Source: a virus. Taken from it: a stretch of DNA of 42,351 nucleotides. Where the stretch lies: positions 1 through 42,351 of IMG/VR virus record IMGVR_UViG_3300029957_000017, one strand, 5' to 3'. The translations under genes were made by a program, and so were the position numbers. The notes under the pieces were generated by a model. It was not told the DNA's origin. It saw nothing but the letters and a program-made list of their open reading frames with translations, and did no database searches. Numbering within the stretch: the stretch's first letter is position 1; every line of letters begins with the position of its first letter. Shown here in pieces: positions 36,581-42,351 of the stretch.

Positions 36581-38787
36581 GTGGTTCCTTTGGCCCATCT
36601 GGGCTTGGGCACAATGATCGTCGTCGCCGGCCCGCGCGGCACATTGCCGGTGCGCTTGCAACCCAGCATTGACGCCGCCACCGCTGCGTAGACCATGCAG
36701 TCGAGCCACTCGTTGTCTGGCCGCGAAGGCCGCAGCGTCCATTCATCAACGGGGACACCTTTGGGGCTGACTGGCGTGACGTACGTCTCGGCCGTGACGT
36801 GCGAGGCGAAGAGGGAGTGCCGCTCGGGGTCATCGCCGAAAATCGTGATTGCCCCAGGGTCCCCGGGCGCCGTTAGGAATCCAGAGTGCACGAAAGACTT
36901 CCACCAGTTCGTGTCAATCAGGCACGCCGGAAACTCTCTCGTCCCCTTTACGGCCGGGAAATACCACCGGCCAAGTGTGTCCCATCGCTCGCCATCCTTG
37001 CGCTTCCTCGAGGCCATCGGCCGGCCGCCAGCACCGATGCCTTCGCCGCGGCTGGGTGACATCACCGCGCCGCCCCTGCTCATCTTCACCGCATGGATCA
37101 CGTTGGGCCACTTGCCCGAGTCCACCAGGAGTTGCCCGATCCTCGCCAGCCCGGCCCCGCCGGATTTCTGGAAGTTCCTCGCCAGCAGCCACACCACCAG
37201 GTCCTCGAGCCCGGCCTGAATCGTGCCTTCAATCCCGCGCCCGGGGTACTTCGCTTGAAGGCTGGCCGACGAGTTTTCCACGTCCGACTTCGTCACGTTC
37301 AACCGCTGTTGCTCGGGCCAGATGCCGTAGTCCACGACATGGCCAGTGAAGTTCGTCTTCCACGCCACGACCACCCACCACAACGAGTACTGCTGCACGT
37401 CGATCGCGCACGTCAGGATCGGGTATTCCAGCGGGACTTCACTCCACGCCCGGCCGCTGATTCGTGAAACGAGAATCTCCGGCGTGAGCCTGTGGCCAAC
37501 CGACTCGGGCGTAAGTGGTTCGTTTTGAAACTCCGCCGCGAACCCAGCCGCGCCGTATTTGTAGAACGCGTGCATAGCTGCCTGAACCGCGGAGAGATTT
37601 CGCGGATCGTCCAGCCGCTCGGCCCAGTCCACGACGGCGCCGCAGTCCATGCAATTGGCCTTGTGCTCGCACGCCGCGCATTCTCCGGCGGTGTCGAGCC
37701 GGCGTCCCTGATTGCACATTCGCGCCCGGTAAAACTCCGTCGCCTCGTCCAGGGGCTGGTCGGTGCGCATCGCGTTCTCGAGCAGCTCGCGGTACTGCTC
37801 CCACGCCGCTTTATTCGTCGGCCAGGAGTAGAGCCGCTTTGTGCGTTCGCCGCGGAAGTCGGGGTGGCGGGCGCGATCAACGATTTGATCGGCGAGGTCC
37901 CCGGCCTGGATGATCGTGCACGGGACAAGGATCGCCACTTGCGCATCTGGTCCGGCCAAGCCCTGCACGTCCTGGTTGAGGGTCTGGAGGCGATACGTGG
38001 TCTGGCCGTTGGGGCCCTGGGACCGCGCCGACTCCGGAGTTTGCGGATCGTCCACCAGGGCCAGCGTGGGTCGAACAATCCGGCCGTCGGGCATCGCATG
38101 CCACATGCCGCGGATCTGCCCCTCGAGGCTGGTTGCCGAGATCACAAATCCCGATGCCGCACTGCCGGGAATCGTCGGCAGGACAATTTCATCCTTGCCC
38201 CACTGGCTGTTCGTTTTCTTCCCGCGGTATCGCTGGCCCAGGCAGCGGCGCGGCTCATTGTCCAGCCGGCGAATCGGATAGCAGACCTCGGGGAAGTCTT
38301 CGTAGAGCAACTCGTTTTCAGTGAGGGCTTTTTTGAACCACGTGATTGCGTCCGAACCCTGCGGCGCCGTGGCGCCGATCAGAACCGAGAAGGGATGCCG
38401 GCCCGAAAGCATGGCCCAAAGTGTTGCCGCCTGACATAGTCGCGTCTTTCCAGAGCCGCGAGGCATCGCGATAGCCTTTTTGTCGTGGTCGATGATGACT
38501 CTCTCGATCCTGGCGGTGATTTTGAGCAGGTCTTGCGACCACGGGAGGTAGAAGATTCTCGGGAAGTACGTGGTGCAGAATAGGGGGAAACTCGCGACTG
38601 CGGCCGCGCGGCGTTCCGGGTTCTTGCACGGCGGGATTTCCCCGATGTCTTGACTCAGTAGCGTCTGCTGCGCCTGCGTGCTCAGCCGGCGGGCGTCCTC
38701 TTTCGCGCGGGTGGCGGCTTTCTCCGCGTCGGACTTGCGGGGGCCGCGTGATTGCTTGGGGCGGGTTGGACGGCGGGGCTTGGTTAT
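36577..38787 (-). CDS. Terminase large subunit (GpA-type), probable AUA start
   Basis: 736 residues when counted from ATA at 38787. Walker A PRGSGKT is at 109-115 and Walker B TLALVDD near 241-247. A Cys cluster (CAACEHKANCMDCG) lies in the middle. The nuclease part holds CAIDVQQYSLWWVVVAW and ends with EWLDCMVYAAVAAS. The lambda GpA layout (ATPase plus cos/pac nuclease) is clear. No ATG, GTG or TTG occurs in frame between the previous gene's stop and residue 108. Earlier in-frame starts would overlap the 101-aa gene almost completely. The ATAA junction mimics the ATGA couplings elsewhere in the operon. Confidence 0.9.
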   Translation of the reverse strand: MTKPRRPTRPKQSRGPRKSDAEKAATRAKEDARRLSTQAQQTLLSQDIGEIPPCKNPERRAAAVASFPLFCTTYFPRIFYLPWSQDLLKITARIERVIIDHDKKAIAMPRGSGKTRLCQAATLWAMLSGRHPFSVLIGATAPQGSDAITWFKKALTENELLYEDFPEVCYPIRRLDNEPRRCLGQRYRGKKTNSQWGKDEIVLPTIPGSAASGFVISATSLEGQIRGMWHAMPDGRIVRPTLALVDDPQTPESARSQGPNGQTTYRLQTLNQDVQGLAGPDAQVAILVPCTIIQAGDLADQIVDRARHPDFRGERTKRLYSWPTNKAAWEQYRELLENAMRTDQPLDEATEFYRARMCNQGRRLDTAGECAACEHKANCMDCGAVVDWAERLDDPRNLSAVQAAMHAFYKYGAAGFAAEFQNEPLTPESVGHRLTPEILVSRISGRAWSEVPLEYPILTCAIDVQQYSLWWVVVAWKTNFTGHVVDYGIWPEQQRLNVTKSDVENSSASLQAKYPGRGIEGTIQAGLEDLVVWLLARNFQKSGGAGLARIGQLLVDSGKWPNVIHAVKMSRGGAVMSPSRGEGIGAGGRPMASRKRKDGERWDTLGRWYFPAVKGTREFPACLIDTNWWKSFVHSGFLTAPGDPGAITIFGDDPERHSLFASHVTAETYVTPVSPKGVPVDEWTLRPSRPDNEWLDCMVYAAVAASMLGCKRTGNVPRGPATTIIVPKPRWAKGTT

Positions 38788-39089
38788 GGCTGGCCCTCGA
38801 GGCTGATGGAGAATCCATCCGCGGCCGGCATCATCCGCGGCCGGTCCGGATCGTGCCACGGCGGCAGGGTCCGCCAGACGTCGGGGTGCTGAACGCGCAC
38901 CACGAATTCCAGCGGGTTCGGCCCGCCCTCTTCCAACTCGCGCCGCCAATCCGGCTCCAAATCGGCCGGCATGGGCGCCAGAACCAGCGGGCGATATGCC
39001 GGGCGTCGCGAGGGGTCGTAGCACTCCTCGGGCTTACGGTAGCCGGGGATGGAGCCCTTGGAACGCTTCACGCGGTAGAACGAAAGCAT
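38784..39089 (-). CDS. Hypothetical protein at small-terminase position
   Basis: 101 residues, ATG with AAGGAG upstream. It starts MLSFYRVKRSKGSIPG and contains PLVLAPMPADLEPDWRRELE and QHPDVWRTLPPWHDPDRPR. No helix-turn-helix of a small terminase subunit is evident. Its stop overlaps the probable terminase start, so the two are translationally coupled. Confidence 0.6.
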   Translation of the reverse strand: MLSFYRVKRSKGSIPGYRKPEECYDPSRRPAYRPLVLAPMPADLEPDWRRELEEGGPNPLEFVVRVQHPDVWRTLPPWHDPDRPRMMPAADGFSISLEGQP

Positions 39090-39092
39090 GGG

Positions 39093-39464
39093 TCACTCCT
39101 TCCAGAAGGCGCCGGCGGGAATGATCGCGGGGCGAGCGTTCAACTGCTCGAGCCTGGTTATCCGCTTATCCAGCATGGTGTCCCAATTTGTTCCCTTGTG
39201 GATGGCGTCATCAAGGCGGCCGTGGATGTCAGCTATCCGTTCGTGGATCCTGGTCACCTTCGCCTCGAAGTCCGTGGCCAGCCGCGCCCGATCAATGTCC
39301 GCCTGGTTCGCCCGCCGGGCCAGACGCTCCAGGCCATCGTGGAGGGTCTCCAACTTCTCCGCACAAGCGACCGGGCATACCCTCCTCATCACTGGACTCA
39401 TCACCGAATGACATCTCGTGCACAACATGTCGGAACCACACGAACACTCTAGATCGGTAACCAT
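39093..39464 (-). CDS. Cys-rich and coiled-coil protein upstream of terminase
   Basis: 123 residues from ATG 39464, which follows AAGGAGC; an in-frame TTG two codons earlier is less likely. N-terminal zinc-like cysteines (LECSCGSDMLCTRCHSV, RVCPVACAEK), then a long charged helix region (LETLHDGLERLARRANQADI; IADIHGRLDDAIH; KRITRLEQL) that should form a coiled coil. It might act as a packaging accessory (small-terminase-like oligomer), but no motif proves this. Confidence 0.62.
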   Translation of the reverse strand: MVTDLECSCGSDMLCTRCHSVMSPVMRRVCPVACAEKLETLHDGLERLARRANQADIDRARLATDFEAKVTRIHERIADIHGRLDDAIHKGTNWDTMLDKRITRLEQLNARPAIIPAGAFWKE

Positions 39465-39486
39465 AAACAAGCTCCTTGGAAAAATT

Positions 39487-40611
39487 CTATCTCGCTTCCA
39501 TCGACGGCGGGGCCACGCGCGGTACCCGCAACTCCTCCGAGTAGGGCCCGTGCTTCTCCCCCCAGGCGATGCGCCAGGCGATGAACTGGTCCCGGGTCAT
39601 GCCGGCCGCGGCCGCCTGGGCATCCCAGCCGGGGACGTGGCTGCCGTCGCCGACGAAGTCGAAGCCGTGCACCTGGGCGAAGTACGAGGCCACCTTTTCA
39701 GGCCCCCATGGTTCGGGGAGGCTGAACTCGTTGTTGGGTTCGTCCGGACCCTTGGCTGGAATTCCCTTTGGTGCAAAGATGCCCTGCCACCCATTGGCGA
39801 TGGTGTCCTGGATCGACCCGATCGCGCCAGCCTCGCCCCATTTCTCCATTTGCTTCAACTTCGCCTTAACCGACATTGGCTTGAGCGCTGGCAACCGACG
39901 TTCGTGCCGATAGGCGACGTAGTCCCCCCACGCCTCGCGGAACTCGCCCGTGTTTAGGGAGCCAGGGAAAGAGATCTCGCTATCGCCCCCTCGTTCCGAC
40001 TTCACCCGGGGTGGTGCTGCTGGATCGGGGCAGTCATCGGTCCCATTCCCCCCACTCCCCCCTTGTGTCTCTTCTATGAGTCCTTCCTGTGTCCTTTGGG
40101 TGCAATGGGTTGCAGGGGAGGATGTCGCGTTTTGCAGGGGAGCGCTGCAATGGGTTGCACCGGTGCAATGGGTTGCAGGGGTAACGGGTGCAATGGGTTG
40201 CAGGGGTACGGGTGCAATGGGTTGCAGGGGTACGGGTGCAATGGGTTGCACCGGTGCAATGGGTTGCAGGGGTACGGGTGCAATGGGTTGCAGGGGTACG
40301 GGTGGGATTGCCAGCCTGCGGACGGCGCCTTTTTCATGGTTTCCGCCAGTCGCGTTTCCCTCCACTACGACCAGGCCGGCATCCTCGAGTTCCCCAAGCG
40401 CGTACCGGGCACCACGGATGGATATCCCGGACTCGCGGGAGAGGAGTGAGGCGCCAGCAAACGATCGTCCGTCCGGGTCCGAATGACGGAGCATGCAAAT
40501 CCAAATAGATTTGGCGGATTGGGTGAGGTTGGCAAAATGTCCGCCGTCAACAACGGCGTTGAGTAGTTGGAACACGATGTGCTTCCCGTTCTCGGCCATG
40601 TCCAGCCTCAT
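39487..40611 (-). CDS. Replication initiator-like protein with internal origin repeats
   Basis: 374 residues from ATG 40611, which overlaps the preceding stop (ATGA). Residues 10-95 form a winged helix-turn-helix (IVFQLLNAVVDGGHFANLTQ, LSRESGISIRGARYALGELE), as in phage O-type and DnaD-type initiators. About residues 100-165 are repeats of PLQPIAPV, followed by ATHC repeats encoded by the same DNA palindromes. The C-terminal domain, with the segment EFREAWGDYVAYRHE and DTIANGWQGIF, matches phage replisome organisers. It should bind the repeats in its own gene and load the helicase. Confidence 0.8.
   Translation of the reverse strand: MRLDMAENGKHIVFQLLNAVVDGGHFANLTQSAKSIWICMLRHSDPDGRSFAGASLLSRESGISIRGARYALGELEDAGLVVVEGNATGGNHEKGAVRRLAIPPVPLQPIAPVPLQPIAPVQPIAPVPLQPIAPVPLQPIAPVTPATHCTGATHCSAPLQNATSSPATHCTQRTQEGLIEETQGGSGGNGTDDCPDPAAPPRVKSERGGDSEISFPGSLNTGEFREAWGDYVAYRHERRLPALKPMSVKAKLKQMEKWGEAGAIGSIQDTIANGWQGIFAPKGIPAKGPDEPNNEFSLPEPWGPEKVASYFAQVHGFDFVGDGSHVPGWDAQAAAAGMTRDQFIAWRIAWGEKHGPYSEELRVPRVAPPSMEAR
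40101..40292. repeat. Probable origin: eight 14-bp palindromic iterons TGCAATGGGTTGCA
   Basis: Perfect copies start at 40101, 40146, 40164, 40189, 40213, 40237, 40255 and 40279. Each is an inverted repeat, TGCAA/TTGCA around a 4-base centre. Spacing is 18, 24 or 25 bases for all but the first interval (45). All lie within the initiator gene. The 25-base step shifts the reading frame relative to the repeat, so five copies encode QPIA and three encode ATHC. DNA is conserved and the peptide is not, as expected of protein-binding iterons of a lambda-like origin. Confidence 0.85.
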
Positions 40612-40997
40612 TTCATCAGGCCGAGGGTGTAAACCAGAAGATCGCCGCGGGATGGGCTGGTCTGCTCCATGTGAAGCAGTCCGCATTCCAGCATCGCCCG
40701 CCCGAATTCGCGAAGTCCACAAATCCCATCCACAACATCCACAAGGCCAGCCACGGAATCGAGTTTCACGTTGACCTGAAACCAATCTCCGCCCAGATTG
40801 CTGGCATGAAACCGGCCGAATTCGTTCGCCCATGCCCACACGGAAAGCAAGGCGCCGTGGACCATGCATCGCATTCCACTACTGCTCAATGTCGCATATC
40901 CAGGATGGCGGCGCAACACGTCCCCGATTTTCAATATCTGCTTGCGGCCCCGGAAAAGTCCATGATTGATCGCCATTTTCGTTCGTCGCTTTGACAT
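40608..40997 (-). CDS. Hypothetical first gene of the leftward unit
   Basis: 129 residues from ATG 40997 with GGAG upstream; longer frames run into the intergenic region. MSKRRTKMAINHGLFRGRKQ is basic; later MRCMVHGALLSVWAWANEFG and the C-terminal LLHMEQTSPSRGDLLVYTLG follow. Probably a small DNA-binding or regulatory protein acting with the initiator, but no family is recognised. ATGA overlap with the initiator gene. Confidence 0.65.
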   Translation of the reverse strand: MSKRRTKMAINHGLFRGRKQILKIGDVLRRHPGYATLSSSGMRCMVHGALLSVWAWANEFGRFHASNLGGDWFQVNVKLDSVAGLVDVVDGICGLREFGRAMLECGLLHMEQTSPSRGDLLVYTLGLMK

Positions 40998-41015
40998 GCT
41001 GGCTCCATTCAATCC

Positions 41016-41083
41016 CAGACCCCACCCAGGGCGCGCAAACACGGTGCAAGCCAATGGGCACGCGCTGGTCTGAGTGGGGTCTG
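41016..41083. promoter_or_regulatory. Long inverted repeat in the divergent intergenic region
   Basis: CAGACCCCAC (41016-41025) and GTGGGGTCTG (41074-41083) form a perfect 10-bp stem. Inside it CCAG/CTGG and CGCG/CGCG can pair further. The loop includes TGCAAGCCAATGGGCA, distantly like the origin iterons. It lies in the leader of the leftward unit. The rest of 41084-41448 is GC-rich, with a run of 10 C (41301-41310), and I see no gene in it. Confidence 0.5.
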
Positions 41084-41478
41084 AGGTTGTTTTGGATTCC
41101 ATTCCATCGGCTTGCGCCAACACCGTAGCACCTCCTGCCGGAATACGCAATACCACCGATTGTTTTTCCGCCCCCGAATTTCACCCGGGCAAAATCCGAA
41201 TACAACACCACCGCGCGACTGTTCCCGTTGGGGTCAGGCACGCCGTTTGCTTGGGGAGGACCCTGAAAACTGGCGGCGGGGTGTGAAGATGGGCGGTTTG
41301 CCCCCCCCCCGGCCGGTCGGACCGCCGCGCGGTTGGTCGGTTCGGCGAAGCCGGAACGCCTGTACAGTCCTGCTTTTGGGCCGGTTTCGCGGATTCATGG
41401 CTTGACTGCCCGCTTTGAAATCGCCAGCCCCCCGGGCAAGGACTTTTATTCAATCTAATTATTTTTTATTATTTCCTA

Positions 41479-41507
41479 TTGACTTTGAATAACTCTCACG
41501 ATATAGT
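41479..41507 (+). promoter_or_regulatory. Strong sigma70-type promoter of the rightward unit
   Basis: TTGACT (41479-41484) and TATAGT (41502-41507) match the consensus at five of six positions each, with an ideal 17-base spacer. An A/T-rich stretch upstream (41449-41478) may act as an UP element. It is by far the best promoter in this GC-rich window and fires toward the gene at 41573. Confidence 0.85.
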
Positions 41508-41514
41508 ATGAGCA

Positions 41515-41531
41515 GTGATGTGAGTCATCAC
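41515..41531. promoter_or_regulatory. Palindromic operator candidate overlapping the transcription start
   Basis: GTGATG-TGAGT-CATCAC is a perfect 6-bp inverted repeat starting 8 bases after the -10 box. A protein bound there would block initiation or promoter escape. The small ribbon-helix-helix-like protein at 281 or the DnaA-like protein at 13220 are possible binders, by inference only. Confidence 0.6.
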
Positions 41532-41572
41532 CCGACCCGGCCGGACGCCTGGAGATGACCAAGGAGACTGAT

Positions 41573-42193
41573 ATGACAGCCGAACAGACCACCGCGTTTT
41601 CCCAGCCCATCGCAGCCGTACTGGACGGAGACTGGAGCCAAGTATCCGCCGAGGAGCTACGGGACATCCTGACCGCGATGAGGGCGCGGAATATGGACTA
41701 CATGGATCACGAGGGCCTGGAGGAGCGCATCTCTGACGGCCCCACCATGTGGACGATGCACTGTGAGGATGGATGCGAGGAGGATATCTCAGAGCCGTGC
41801 GACCTCTCGGCGGCCGAGGCGGCGTGCGAGTCGTGGATGGGCGACGGAGAATGGGAGCCAGAGTCAGAGGTGTCTGGAGCAGTCTACCCCACTGGCGGCA
41901 AGCCCAATAGCCACGACCACCCGGTGTCGATCACTATCGATGCGGCCCCAGAGCCCGATTGCGTCGACGGCGAGGAACACGATTGGACCCCAGAGTATGA
42001 GGATGGCTGCCGCGAAAATCCCGGAGTCTGGAGCACTGGTGGCACATCGATGACATTCGTCTGCCACTGCCGGCACTGCGGCATGGAGCGGACGCAGCAC
42101 ACTACTGGGAGCCAGTGTAATCCCGGCGAGCACGATACCACCACGTACGGCGATCAGGATCCGGAGTGGGTGTCCACGCATATAGAGGCCTGA
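41573..42193 (+). CDS. Highly acidic early protein with zinc-ribbon-like C-terminus
   Basis: 206 residues from ATG 41573, with AAGGAG at 6-base spacing; the ATG at 41555 is weaker. The sequence is extremely rich in Asp and Glu (EDGCEEDISEPCD; WMGDGEWEPESEVSG). The second half has GCRENPGVWSTGGTSM and CHCRHCGMERTQ, with the end motif SQCNPGEHDTTTYGDQ. I recall such NPGVWS..GG....CxxCG endings in proteins of plasmids and phages, often linked to antirestriction-type loci. First gene behind the strong promoter; a DNA-mimic or host-takeover role is possible but unproven. Confidence 0.7.
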   Translation: MTAEQTTAFSQPIAAVLDGDWSQVSAEELRDILTAMRARNMDYMDHEGLEERISDGPTMWTMHCEDGCEEDISEPCDLSAAEAACESWMGDGEWEPESEVSGAVYPTGGKPNSHDHPVSITIDAAPEPDCVDGEEHDWTPEYEDGCRENPGVWSTGGTSMTFVCHCRHCGMERTQHTTGSQCNPGEHDTTTYGDQDPEWVSTHIEA

Positions 42194-42250
42194 TTCACTC
42201 TCCCCGGGCCGGGACAGCCACCGGCCCCATCTATCACAGGAGCAACTCAA

Positions 42251-42351
42251 ATGAAAATCACCCGCGAAAAACTGCGTGAATGGGATGCGTGCTACACCGA
42301 CGAGCACATAGCTGAGTTGGTGCCCGCCGACGGACTCGACATGTTGGAGAT
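42251..42351 (+). CDS. N-terminal part of an early protein (cut by the window end)
   Basis: ATG 42251 follows CAGGAGCAA. The 33 residues start MKITREKLREWDACYTDEHI and continue with AELVPADGLDMLE. This is the N-terminal signature that I associate with the family whose C-terminus is Ala-rich, as in 1-297. Joining the last base directly to base 1 does not keep the frame, so the connecting stretch is missing or the ends belong to paralogues. Confidence 0.7.
   Translation, partial: MKITREKLREWDACYTDEHIAELVPADGLDMLE

Noticed and set aside
38788-39024. ATG start of the terminase at 39024
   Set aside because: It would add 79 low-complexity residues that overlap the 101-aa gene almost completely, and that gene has a good ribosome binding site of its own.
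40101-40292. CRISPR array
   Set aside because: The repeats are only 14 bp, the spacers 4-11 bp and nearly identical, and the whole lies inside a coding frame. Iterons fit far better.
41301-41310. Run of ten C bases as a regulatory or phase-variable element
   Set aside because: It lies far from any start codon or promoter box; nothing suggests a switch.
1-42351. Integrase, attachment site, transposase or insertion sequence
   Set aside because: No tyrosine or serine recombinase motif, no DDE transposase and no terminal inverted repeats with target duplications were found.

Overview
The window reads as a nearly complete, or complete but circularly permuted, tailed double-stranded DNA phage genome (Caudoviricetes, long-tailed, probably siphovirus-like). 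It is GC-rich, tightly packed and has strong GGAG-type ribosome binding sites. Most neighbouring genes overlap by four bases (ATGA or GTGA). No integrase, CI-like repressor or partition gene is recognisable, so there is no direct sign of a temperate life style. The host cannot be read from the sequence; it is a high-GC bacterium. Several virion proteins resemble types I associate with environmental phages and prophages of Planctomycetota and Proteobacteria, but that is only an impression.

There are two transcription units. The rightward unit starts at a very good sigma70-type promoter at 41,479-41,507 with a palindromic operator just downstream. It runs off the right edge and, if the molecule is circular, continues at base 1 and ends near 13.8 kb. 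It carries small early genes, a tRNA-like element, an SMC/RecF-type ATPase, a RecB/Cas4-like Fe-S nuclease, an HNH nuclease, an SF2 helicase paired with a DNA methyltransferase, a RecT-like annealing protein, a CHC2-Toprim-RecA-fold primase-helicase, a RusA resolvase, a DUF5131 (Gp37/Gp68) protein and a DnaA-domain-IV-like protein. It ends in a broken cytosine-C5 methyltransferase. Together these form a replication and recombination module.

The leftward unit runs from about 41.0 kb down to 13.76 kb. It opens with a replication initiator whose gene contains eight copies of a 14-bp palindrome, in the manner of the phage lambda origin inside gene O. Next come the packaging genes (GpA-type large terminase) and a NrdR-like zinc ribbon. 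A strongly folded RNA element lies in the leader of a gene for a RAMP-like phage protein. A 141-aa gene follows, flanked by two long GCCNN pentamer arrays. The head genes are next: a lambda-type portal, a prohead protease fused to the major capsid protein, and a decoration protein. After them come a probable membrane/lysis block, adhesion genes (LamG lectin and a BppU-like fibre), head-tail connectors and tail tube, tail chaperones with a -1 frameshift, a tape measure and distal tail proteins. The unit ends with a cassette of glycosyltransferase-like genes that meets the rightward unit tail to tail.

The left edge (Ala-rich C-terminal half) and the right edge (N-terminal half) appear to be two parts of the same protein family, which supports a circular map with little missing. 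The most unusual items are the palindrome array read in two different frames inside the initiator gene, the GCCNN arrays, the folded RNA at 36,158-36,236 next to the RAMP-like gene, the probable AUA start of the terminase, and the aberrant tRNA-like element.
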